The position numbers were made by a program, and so were the translations under genes. Source: Prorocentrum cordatum (Eukaryota; Sar; Dinophyceae; Prorocentrales; Prorocentraceae). From it: a stretch of DNA of 20,000 nucleotides. Position 1 is the first letter of the stretch. Every line of letters begins with the position of its first letter. Of this stretch, positions 9,499-17,126 are shown one piece after another. The stretch lies in contig CAUYUJ010020573.1 in assembly GCA_963575745.1 (NCBI GenBank), positions 1-20,000 on the forward strand, read 5' to 3'. The notes beneath the pieces were generated by a model. That model saw only the letters and a list, made by a program, of their open reading frames with translations. It searched no databases and was not told where the DNA came from.

Positions 9499-10232
9499 GT
9501 TCTAAGACTCGCAGATTCACTCGGGCTACGCGCCAGTATGGAGCCATGACCGAGCTCCAGCGTCAGGGGGGCCTCCCAGCAGGCCTCGATGGGCACCAGG
9601 TCCACGAGCTGTTCGGTGAGCAGCTCACGAGGTGCCGCCGTCGCCTGGCGCAAGCCTGCGCCTCCTCGGCGAAGGGGCGCTGCCTCACCGCGGTGCTCGC
9701 CCTGCGGGCCCCAGGGTCCGACCCAGCGGTGCTCCACCCAACTCAGACAGTGGACGCATGGCTCAGGGCATGGCGCGGCCGACCCGAGGTCCGACCCGGG
9801 GTGCGACGAGCATGGCTTATCATATTGCGACAGATACAGGTCATCCCAGTGCCTTCACAAGTGCGTCTCATCAAGGGACCCACCAGAGCCATCATACACT
9901 CACTGCTGCGCCTGGGATGGCACCCCCAGGACCCATCGACATGGTCATGCCCAACAGGTCCCGACAGTAGCGAGGAGTGGCAGTTCCCAGACATCATCTA
10001 CACGGGCAGCCCGCACGCTGACCGACACGACGACCTCCTGGCAGACGCGCGCGCGGCGCGTGGGCCCTGGCTCTGGGCCCAAGCTGCCGGGCACTTCTGC
10101 GGAGGGGGCTTAGAGATGGGAGTGGACAGTGCATTATGCATCCAGCTGCTGAAGCACATCTCCCAGGTGCCCAACGGGAAGAGGCTGTGCGAGATCACGG
10201 TCATGGTGGCTTCAGGGGGGCACATGGAATAG
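9495..10232 (+). pseudogene. LINE copy 1 ORF2: thumb/connector segment
   Basis: An uninterrupted 245-codon frame from ATG 9495 to TAG 10232. The ATG is internal to ORF2 and probably not a real start. It holds the helical thumb and connector that follow the RT: RCLTAVLALRAPGSDPAV, a WLRAWRGRPE block, the conserved-looking IKGPTRAIIHSLLRLGWHPQ and a later GLEMGVDSALCIQLLKHI. Equivalent blocks occur in copy 2 (VKGPTSAAVASCCRIGWEL), which supports the assignment. Confidence 0.6.
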
Positions 10233-10429
10233 ACAGCGGAAGGCGCAGGAACTCACGAACTACCAGGGCACAGACAAGCGCGACAGGTGTGGCACGAACG
10301 TTGGGACCCCGCTTCGCAGATACTGGCAGTGCGAGTGCAATGTAGGAGCGAAGCCATACGACGACTCGGCCGACCTGTGCACGCAAGCGGCCACCCAGTG
10401 CAACACGGCCGAGGCGTTCCGGCTGCGCG
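10231..10429 (+). pseudogene. LINE copy 1 ORF2: zinc-knuckle segment
   Basis: One frame after the connector reads NYQGTDKRDRCGTNVGTPLRR followed by YWQCECN. It matches the C..CG...TP.HRYW.C knuckle between RT and RNase H in these elements, with the first Cys and the His replaced (Arg-Arg where His is expected). The frame ends in the 17-C tract at 10430-10446. Confidence 0.55.
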
Positions 10430-10554
10430 CCCCCCCCCCCCCCCCCGCGCCCTGGACGGAGGTAAGTCCGCCTCCGACCGTCGAGGCGTGGCAGTTCACG
10501 GGTGGTCCAGAGCTGGCGCCCGGCATGTTCGGGCCAGGTGCAGCCGCCACCCCT

Positions 10555-11060
10555 GCGCTGTTTTTTTTGCGATGCTAGCGGGTGCCCAGACATTCGCTGC
10601 CCCAGGCTGCGCCGAGTCGGCTTGGCCATTGCGTGTTTTCAGAGCCTGGTGCCCATCATTCGCCCCAGAGGGTTATCTTTGGACCCTTGTGTGGCAGGAG
10701 ACAGGTGGTGGCGATGGGGGAAGCTCAAGTGCCGGCACCTGGCACTATGGGCCACTGCCCACCACCTCACTTTTGTCGCGAATTTTGAATATGTTGTCAC
10801 GGGCTGGCACGAGCAGAGGCTTCGCCATCCCAAAGGAACTGATGCTGACATCTGGGCGGCCATCGGTCAGATCATGGCGGCCCGACCCATCGAGCATTTC
10901 TCTGTTCTTTTCACGCACTCGCACCTCTCGGCAGCCCTGATGGCCAGGGGCGAGGGCATCAGGCAACTCACCATCGGCAGCGCAGTCGTCGACGAGTTGG
11001 CAGGCCTAGCAGCGACGCAGGCCAGGCCGAAAGGCATCGTCTCCTGCTGCGCGAGCGACG
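10555..11060 (+). pseudogene. LINE copy 1 ORF2: RNase H domain
   Basis: RNase H motifs appear in order across two frames. FCDASGCPDIRCPRLRRVG is the first-strand motif with catalytic Asp at 10571-10573. GPLCGRRQVVAMGEAQ carries the second-motif Glu (10720-10722) one frame over. VANFEYVVTGWHEQ then DADIW is the third motif, where the expected TDN reads VAN, so the catalytic Asp looks replaced by Ala (10778-10780). VLFTHSHL and AVVDELAGLAA are the last motif with Asp. In this element class the enzyme degrades the RNA strand after first-strand synthesis. The two frameshifts and the lost Asp make it inactive. Confidence 0.65.
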
Positions 11061-11612
11061 CGCACGTTTGGCGCGCCCCTCCTGCGGGCGGCAGTCGATT
11101 GCCTGGCCAAGGAAAAGGAGCTCGAGAAACAGTGCGATGGAAACAAGCGTGGAGGCGTTCTGCCCCCCCCCCCCCCCTCCGCTTCCTCCCGCTGCCGCGT
11201 CTGTGGCGGCCCCCGCGCGCGTTTGCCGACTGCAAAGAAGCGCTGCGCGATGCCGAGGATCTGCGACCTTGGCCACCATGAAAGAATGGCACACTGCAGC
11301 TTGCCCCGATATAGTGAATGTGAATGGCATCATCCCCCCCCCCCCCCCCCCCCCCCCCAGTCGGAGGGCGGGTGCATGTCGGGGGGGGGGGGGGCTGGCT
11401 GCGCACCTCGCGTCGCATCGACGCGCATGTTGTCCTGACTTGTTGGTTACGTGGGAGGTGCGGGGCTGCGGCTGACAAGCAGCTGCGCGCCCCGGCGAAG
11501 CCATGCTCTGGCATTCCAACCCCCGCGGGGCGACAATTCCACAGGAGAATTCGCGAATGGCTACCCCGGGAGGTCCTCAGCAAGGCCGAATTGGCCCAGC
11601 GAGGTCGGGGGC
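11061..11612 (+). pseudogene. LINE copy 1 ORF2: C-terminal Cys-rich tail, broken by C/G homopolymers
   Basis: Two Cys-rich pieces follow RNase H. RCRVCGGPRARLPTAKKRC (from 11190) continues to a further C and HH. After the 25-C and 14-G tracts, VVLTCWLRGRCGAAADKQL (about 11426-11482) continues to LRAP, CSGIPT and a helical REWLPREVLSKAELAQ. A C..CGA.A...L..PC.G.P block closes many dinoflagellate LINE ORF2 proteins. Its end near 11612 lies about 30 bp before the second (TCC)n array. Confidence 0.5.
11334..11394. repeat. Poly-C (25) then poly-G (14) tract
   Basis: C25 at 11334-11358, a 22-base spacer, then G14 at 11381-11394. The two runs are complementary and could fold on each other. Either may be length-variable or a sequencing artefact. 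Confidence 0.8.
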
Positions 11613-11643
11613 AGCGTTGGTCGGGATTGGCATCGCCATCGGT

Positions 11644-11858
11644 TCCTACTCCTCCTCCTCCTCCTCCTCCTCCTCCTCCTCCTTCTCCTTCTCCTCCTCC
11701 TCCCACCTCCTCCTCCTGCTCCTCCTCCTCCTCCTCCTCCTCCTCCTCCTCCTCCTCCTCCGCCTCCTCCTCCTCCTCCTCCTCCTCCTCCTCTTCACCC
11801 TCCTCCTCCTTCTCCTCCTCCTCCTCCTCCTCCTCCTCCTCCCCTTCCTCCTCATCCT
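11644..11858. repeat. (TCC)n microsatellite between the two LINE copies
   Basis: About 215 bp of TCC triplets with a few CTT, CAC, CTG and CGC interruptions. It lies directly after the ORF2 tail of copy 1 and about 230 bp before the first ATG considered for ORF1 of copy 2. It is the same motif and strand as the array in front of copy 1. Confidence 0.9.
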
Positions 11859-12643
11859 CTCCCGCCCCTCGTCGGCTCGCGGCGGGCCATTGCTGTTCTG
11901 CCCCGCAGCGGGCGCGGGGGCCCGCGCGCGATGAACCCCAGCGCCGCCCGAGGGGCGGGCGCGACCGACGGCGGCAGCCGACCGAAGGGGGCGGTCGAGG
12001 TCGCCAGCGCGGCACCGACGCCTGCGCCGACTGCGATCGCAGGCGCGGGCGCGGCCCCAGCACCAGCGCGACATCGCGCGCCGTGCCGTGCACCGCGGCA
12101 GCGCGCCGCCGATGCATGCTGCTGCAGGGGCGCAGGCTGGGCGCGGGGGCGCGCCTCGCCCCCTTGCGCGCCAGCACTGCGGCTGCCGCGAGAATGAAGA
12201 GCGGCGGGCCCGGTGCTGCCGCTGCAAGCGGCCGCTCGCCCTCGCCCAGGCTCGCCCTGCCGGCGGCGGCGGCGGCGGCGGCGCACCTCGTGCCCAGAGG
12301 CGCCCCCCGAGCCGCGACGGCGGCCGCGGCTGCCCACCCCGGCGCGAGGCGACAGGCGGCGCCTCTGCCAGCGCACGCGCGGCGTCAGGGGGCCGAGGCG
12401 CCGGCAGCCGCCGAGCGCGCTTCTCCAGCGCCCTCGCCCTCGTGCTGGCAGACGAGGACCCAGAGGAGGCCGGGCTCGTCCAGCTGGCGGAGCTGCTCCG
12501 CCTCCGCGGCGACGGGCCAGAGGCGGCCGAGCGCCAGGCGAAGCTGGACGAGGTTAGGGCCCAACGCGTGGCCAGGTCCACGTCCGTTGACGAGGCCCGC
12601 AAGGCCGGGGAGGCAGCGCCGGAGGCGCTCCAGGAGAACACGC

Positions 12644-12659
12644 ATCGCCCCCGTGACTC
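12644..12659. repeat. Left terminal inverted repeat of nested element
   Basis: ATCGCCCCCGTGACTC. It matches the complement of the right end at 13 of 16 positions (ATC.CCC..GTGACTC shared). Confidence 0.75.
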
Positions 12660-12686
12660 ATCCCTCAACCCCCCAACCCCCCGACC

Positions 12687-12785
12687 GGATTTCTTTTCTT
12701 CTTTCCGCGGGGGGTCAACCTTCGCGGCGACCCGTTAAACCCGGGACCCCTGGCGGCGCATGGATTTCTTTCCTTCTTCCCCGCG
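12687..12785. repeat. Subterminal pyrimidine repeats of nested element
   Basis: Two direct copies of a GGATTTCTTT(T/C)CTTCTT...CGCG block lie at 12687-12710 and 12762-12785. A related GGTTTTTTCTTTCCTCCGCGG lies at 14012-14032 near the other end. Such subterminal repeats are common in DNA transposons as binding sites; that role here is inferred. Confidence 0.45.
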
Positions 12786-12821
12786 CGCGTTGCCGTTGGA
12801 ACCCCTGAACCCCTCCAACTA

Positions 12822-13208
12822 CCGTACAACTCGTACTTGAGTACAACTGGTACTATCATGGCCTATCGCGCAGTTGTTCCTAGAGAGCACGTTGTCCTGC
12901 CGTGCAAATATTCGAGTGCAGCTGGTATCATATTACAGCTGGTAAAACTGTGCCCCCTAGAACAACGCCCTATCGCCAATCCCCAGTACTAGTACAACTC
13001 CATGGTACAACTCCCGAGCACAACTCCCCCGTACAATTCCCAGGTTAAAGTGGTACTATAACAACTCTCTGATCCAAGTTCCGAGTGCTAGTACAACTCC
13101 CTCGTACAAGTCCTTGATGCAACTCCTTGGTGCAATTCCCGAGTAATAGTGCAACCTCTAGTGCAAGTCTGTAGTGCACTTCCCGAGTACTACTACAATT
13201 CCTTAGTA
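12822..13208. repeat. Degenerate GTACAACTCC minisatellite
   Basis: Some twenty variants of GTACAACTCC(CGAG) occur with irregular spacing, often about 13-18 bp. Examples are CTAGTACAACTCC, TGGTACAACTCCC and CGTACAATTCCC. Purine-position changes (GTGCAAC, ATGCAAC) mark its decay. There is no coding potential. Confidence 0.65.
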
Positions 13209-13279
13209 CAGTTTAAAAAACCATTACAAAAACAAAGCTTTGTTCTTTATTTAGCGTTCACTGTTTGGAAGAATCCTGA

Positions 13280-13763
13280 GTATATTGGGTTTCAATATAT
13301 TGGGTTTCCAATATTAAATTCCCAATATATTGGGTTTCCAATATACTGAGTTTCAGCTGTGTCGGTTTCCTATATATTGGGTTTCTAATTTCTTGAGTTT
13401 CCAATATATTCGGTTTCCAATATATTGGGTTTCCAAGATAGTGGGTTTCCAATATGTTGGGTTTCCAATATATTGGGTTTCCAATATACTAGGTTTCCAA
13501 TATATTGGGTTTCCAATATACTGGGTTTCCAATATAATGGGTATCAAATATATTGGGTTTCCAATGTATTAGGTTTCCAATATATTGGGTTTCCAATGTA
13601 TTGGGTTCCTAATATATATTGGGTCCCCAATATTTTGGGTTTCCAATATATCGGGTTTCTAATATATTGGGTTTCGAATATATTGGGTTTCGAATATATT
13701 GGGTTTCCAATATATTGAGTTTCCAATATATTGCGTTTCCAATATACTGGGTTCCCAATATAT
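13280..13763. repeat. 16-bp tandem satellite with 12-bp palindrome
   Basis: About 30 tandem units of CCAATATATTGGGTTT. Each unit contains CCAATATATTGG, which is its own reverse complement, plus GTTT. Variants change one or two bases (TATACTGG, TATGTTGG, TATTTTGG). Because 16 is not a multiple of three, all frames rotate through the same peptide on each strand (forward GFQYIGFPIYWVSN, reverse ETQYIGNPIYWKPN). The open frames on both strands are therefore repeat artefacts. Confidence 0.9.
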
Positions 13764-14108
13764 AAGCCCGAACCCGAACCCAAACCTCACCGGCTGTAAT
13801 TCAGTTGTTCCCGTACTAATACAAATCCCTAGTGCAACCGCGATTAAGGTGTTGTTGCATTGCACTTACAGTCTCGGCTCTCACGCTTTTCTTCCTCTGG
13901 TTGCGCTTGGGGGGGTGGGACCCCTCGCGCGGGCACCCCCGCGGCTGGGAGTTCATTCCTCTTCCGGAATTTGAGGGGGGGGTAACCCCCGTGCTCGAAC
14001 CCCATCGCCAGGGTTTTTTCTTTCCTCCGCGGAAACCGGACCCCCTGGGTTCTTCGGCGCGCCCCATTTTTTTTTCTTTCCGGTTGGGCCTCCATGGGTC
14101 TTAGGTTG

Positions 14109-14124
14109 GAGTCACCCGGGTGAT
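14109..14124. repeat. Right terminal inverted repeat of nested element
   Basis: GAGTCACCCGGGTGAT, the partner of 12644-12659. It is followed directly by the second AGAACACGC copy. Confidence 0.75.
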
Positions 14125-14879
14125 AGAACACGCTGGAGGCCGAGGAGCTGCAGCAGCGGCTGGACGAGGCCAGGGCGCGCGCGGGCGAGCGCTCCGAGGT
14201 CCTCGATCGCGCCGCCCAGGCGTGCACGGCAGCGGCGCAGGCGCTGGCGACGACGGTGGCGCCTCAGCCCTCGCCCGACGCCGCCGCCGCGCCGCGTCTC
14301 AGCATCTCGATCCTGGCTGGCGAGACGGCTTAGACGCTGGATGACGAGGGCCTCTTCAGCCCGGAGGAGCCGGGCGGCTTCGAGGTCGAGGGGGGCGACC
14401 GCCAGGAAGCTCAGCGACGCCGCCAGGAGCTGCAGGACAAGCTCGGCAGCATGGCGCGCGAGGCCTTCGGCCAGTTCAAGGCCTCCGCCCAGGAGCTCGA
14501 GGAGGCGCACTGCGCGCAGCGGGGCCGCCTCAGGACGAAGAAGCACAGGACCGCGGAGGCCGCCGAGGACGGAGGCGCCGCTGCCGAGCGGGCACCTGCG
14601 GCAACGGCTGCGGCGCGGGAGACGGCCCCTGAGCGCCCCCCTGCGGCGGCGCGGGCGCCCCCGCCCGCCGCCTCCGCGACGCCCCAGGCGCGCGCTTCGG
14701 CAGCGCAGTCGGCCCCCAGCGCGGCCTCCACGCCCACGCCTGCCCGAGGCGTCATGGAGCAGGGCCGAGCTCGCCCGGCAGCAGCGGGGAAGGCCGCGGG
14801 CGGGCCGCCAGGCCAGGCAGGCAATCCCGCGGCTGGCGCCAAGGGCTTCGGGCGCGGCGGCGGCGCCTCCGCCTGATAG

Positions 14880-15290
14880 ACGAGCGCCTCGGGCGCGCCG
14901 CGCACGGCGATGCCTTCGTGGCCGGGCGGCGGCGCCTGCCACGCACCTCGCGCAGCACGCGGCGGCCATGATCAGGGAGTCGGAGGACCTGGACAGCAGC
15001 CGCGGCATCCATCACACGAATTACTACTGGCTGGGCGGCTACTCAGGGGGGTGCGAGACCAGCTGCAACTACGACTTCAATTACGGCAACGCGTCGGCTT
15101 TCGGCTACGCAGGGGAGTGCTACGCCGCCGGCCAGCCATCAACAACGAGATCGCCTCCCCTCGGACCTCCTCGCCTGAAGTCCATGCGAGGGAGGCGACG
15201 AAGACGGCCAGGGCCATGTGCGAGCTCTTCTGCGTCGACGACCTGCTCGTCGGCATCTGCTGGCGCAGATCCCTGCCCACCTTTTTCCTC
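14880..15290 (+). other. LINE copy 2 spacer between ORF1 and ORF2 with a Tyr/Gly/Asn-rich frame
   Basis: After the ORF1 double stop, one frame from ATG 14968 reads MIRESEDLDSSRGIHHTNYY and continues with a Tyr/Gly/Asn/Cys-rich stretch (to about 15141). A different frame later reads MCELFCVDDLLVGICW (about 15216-15263). Neither is recognised. They could be remains of the ORF2 N-terminus or a small extra frame. The protein-like composition is only suggestive. Confidence 0.25.
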
Positions 15291-15293
15291 GCA

Positions 15294-15375
15294 GCGCGTG
15301 GCCCTCTTCGGAGATCGAGCCGCCTCGGGGTTCCCGCGGCGCGCGGCCCTCTTCGGAGGTTGAGCCGCTTCGGGG
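15294..15375. repeat. Two-copy 45-bp tandem repeat
   Basis: Units begin at 15294 and 15339 with a GCGCG(T/C)GGCCCTCTTCGGAG block followed by GAGCCGC(C/T)TCGGGG. The 45-bp period keeps the reading frame. Confidence 0.7.
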
Positions 15376-15452
15376 GGTCGGCCTCCCAAAGGGAGATAAT
15401 GGGCAGGGGGCGTCTGCTGCTCGGCGCTGCGCTGGGCCCTCGGCTCCCTTGA

Positions 15453-15650
15453 GCGACGGCGTGCCCCTCCCTGCGGGAGGCGTGGACCCGTCGGCCGGCG
15501 CGTCCCCATGCGTGAGGCGTGGGCCCGACTGCCCAGAGGTGGCCAACGTTGTGGGCGACGGCGCGCCCCTCCCTGCGGGAGGCGTGGGCCCGTCGGTCGG
15601 CGAGTCCCTCTGCGCGAGGCGCGGGCCCGACTGCCCAGCAGCGTCGGGCC
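15453..15650. repeat. Two-copy 102-bp tandem repeat
   Basis: Units begin at 15453 and 15555 (GCGACGGCG(T/C)GCCCCTCC...). Both contain GCGGGAGGCGTGG.CCCGTCGG and CGGGCCCGACTGCCCAG-type blocks. The period equals 34 codons. In one forward frame this gives two similar peptides, GVPLPAGGVDPSAGASPCVR and GAPLPAGGVGPSVGESLCAR, suggesting duplication under a coding constraint upstream of the endonuclease, though the frame differs from that of the endonuclease. Confidence 0.7.
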
Positions 15651-15686
15651 GAGCCGAGTCAGTCGGCATCTCTGCGGCCGCGCAGC

Positions 15687-16430
15687 TACAAGGGCGATGG
15701 CGGCCCCCTGGCCGTCACGACGGTGAACGTCTCGGGCTGGGGTTCCTGCTTGGAACAGCTGGAGCAAGACAACGTCGACGACGAGGTCCAGGAGCATCGC
15801 CTGTTCGATGACTTACGGCTGGCGACTGTCGTTCGAGCAGCCAAGCGCGCGGGCTGGGCGGCCGACCTCGCCCCCGCGATCGTGACGGACAAAGGCGGAG
15901 TTTCCTCGGAAGTTGGGATTTTGGTGCGCCCGTGGGTGCGAATGGAGCGCGTCGAGTTCAGCGACGACTGCATGTCGATTCGATGTCATGCTCGCTTGGG
16001 CTCTTGGATGACATCGTTGGGTTCGGCCGCGGGCACCTTGCTGATCCCGGCGTATTTCCACACCAACCAGGACTTGAGCGATTTCAGCTTGGACTTGCTA
16101 ACCAATCTGGGCTCCGTCGTCACGGCCATGCACTGCCCCTTTGTCGTGGGGGCCGACTGGGACATACTGCCCGAGGTCGTGGACGAGGCCCACTTGCCTC
16201 CCGCGCTTGGCGCGCGCCTGGCTTGTTCGGGGAAGGCCACGTGCGTCGCGGCGACCTCTGCGAGGGAGCTGGGATACTTCTGCGCGGGCGCGGACGCGCC
16301 CGTCAAGGGCACCAGCCGATGCGACCGCCTCGACGCGCGGACGCGCCGGGCGGTCTTGCTGCAGCTGGCTCTGCCGAAGCCAGGCGGCTTGGTGACACGA
16401 GTGTATAAGGCTCGTACCTCCCCAGCCTAG
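15687..16430 (+). pseudogene. LINE copy 2 ORF2: endonuclease domain, ends at an in-frame TAG
   Basis: An open frame carries an APE-like endonuclease that would nick target DNA for priming. Blocks in order are AVTTVNVSGWGS (first-strand Asn), QEHRLFDD (catalytic Glu), KRAGWAADLAPA, EVGILVRPWV, LIPAYFHTNQDLSD (central Tyr/His block), PFVVGADWDI (GDWN block, with Asp in place of Asn) and SRCDRLDARTRRAVLLQL. In the last block the final His of the SDH/PHRPV motif appears to be Arg. The frame stops at TAG 16428-16430 but continues open in the same frame as the linker and RT, so the stop is a point mutation and not a gene end. The upstream limit is uncertain; the frame extends back to at least 15519. 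Confidence 0.7.
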
Positions 16431-17126
16431 GCCTTGATTGGGCCTCGGCTTCCAGGCCCAGACTGGACCGACGTCCACGGCGACCTGGCCACGGTGACCA
16501 CGGCTGCGGGCTTGGAGGCAGCTTGCGGCAGGGCCCTGGACACGCGCGAGGACGAGCTGCTGCGGCACTTCGACCTGGAGGGCACCCGCGAGGCCAGCAG
16601 GTTCTGCGGCAGGAGTGAGGGCCCGCGCCTGGTCCAGACCCAGCTGGACCGCCATCGCTCCAGCGGCTGGCAGCCGACGGCTAAGCCAGCCCCCTCGGGT
16701 GCCCATTTGGGCTGGCTGGGCGATCGGGCGCAGGAATGGCGGCTGCTGCAGGCGGCGGGGCAGGCCGCCCATGCGCGGCGCCTGCAGGTGAAGCTCCTGC
16801 GCTTCAAGCCGCCCGTCCCTGGCGGCGAGCCTGCGGCGTGGCTCACCTGGCGGCGGCCGGCGAGGCGCCTGCACCGCCTCCCTGATGATGAAGGTAACGA
16901 GCTGCTGGCCTTGTTTCGACGCCGGGCCTTGGCGGCGGCAGGGCGTGCGCCGCACAGTCGCTACACGTCCTGGCTCGACTGGGCGCGCGACGCCACAGCC
17001 GCCGATGACTTGCGCAAGGCGTTCCGCTGGATCCGCGAGCCTGCCCCATGGGCAGCTGCCCGCTGGTCGCCTGCCGTGGGCCTGCAGATCGCGCAGGAGG
17101 CGGCCAACGCGGCCATCCGCCCATGA
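16431..17126 (+). pseudogene. LINE copy 2 ORF2: linker between endonuclease and RT
   Basis: The same frame as the endonuclease is open for about 230 codons to TGA 17124-17126. It is Arg/Ala/Trp-rich and helical, with DREDELLRHFDLEG-like, WLTWRRPARRLHRL and YTSWLDWARDATAADDLRKAF blocks typical of the linker that precedes RT in these elements. It has no catalytic motif. The ending stop is most simply a CGA-to-TGA change, since the frame carries on as HDLWGEVAGLDAVSW. Confidence 0.6.

Larger units (their letters stand above)
5681..11640 (+). mobile_element. LINE copy 1: non-LTR retrotransposon, decayed
   Basis: An element of about 5.9 kb bounded by (TCC)n arrays on both sides. Its order is ORF1 (zinc ribbon and coiled coil), a short spacer, then ORF2 with APE-type endonuclease, linker, RT, thumb/connector, zinc knuckle, RNase H and C-terminal Cys-rich segment. 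ORF2 is broken by many frameshifts and by C homopolymers at 7553-7567 (15 C), 10430-10446 (17 C), 11163-11177 (15 C) and 11334-11358 (25 C). No poly-A tail or target duplication was identified, so the exact ends are inferred from the arrays. The element cannot make a functional ORF2 as read. Confidence 0.7.
12644..14124. mobile_element. Nested 1,481-bp terminal-inverted-repeat element
   Basis: A direct repeat AGAACACGC flanks the segment at 12635-12643 and 14125-14133, a 9-bp target duplication. The element starts ATCGCCCCCGTGACTC and ends in the imperfect complement GAGTCACCCGGGTGAT. Removing the element and one duplication rejoins ORF1 of copy 2 in frame, so the insertion is recent relative to ORF1 decay. 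The interior has no transposase-like frame: two C-rich flanks, a GTACAACTCC-type minisatellite and a 16-bp palindromic satellite. It is a non-autonomous DNA transposon. The 9-bp duplication would suit a Mutator-like class, and introner-like elements of dinoflagellates are another possibility. No canonical GT-AG boundaries fit exact excision. Confidence 0.8.
12088..14876 (+). pseudogene. LINE copy 2 ORF1, split by a nested transposon
   Basis: Once 12644-14124 and one 9-bp duplication are removed, a single frame of about 432 codons remains, broken only by TAG at 14331-14333. It begins near ATG 12088 (start uncertain) and contains a compact zinc finger, HCGCRENEERRARCCRC, at about residues 30-46. 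This resembles the RanBP2-like C.C..N...R..C..C pattern of this group, with a shortened first pair. An Ala/Gly/Arg-rich linker follows, then a coiled coil that crosses the insertion site (EAAPEALQENT joins LEAEELQQRLDEARA), an acidic DDEGLFSPEEPGGFE patch, a second coiled coil and an Ala/Pro-rich tail ending in TGA-TAG (14874-14879). RNA binding is inferred from family. Confidence 0.7.

Noticed and set aside
13258-13865. Open frames on both strands with IGFPIYWVSN- or YIGNPIYWKP-type repeats
   Set aside because: The 16-bp satellite lacks stops in either direction, so these frames come from the repeat alone.
12653-14126. The nested element read as a GT-AG intron of ORF1
   Set aside because: A GT at 12653 and an AG at 14125-14126 exist, but splicing there puts ORF1 out of frame. 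Only exact excision with one duplication restores it, and that has no canonical splice ends.
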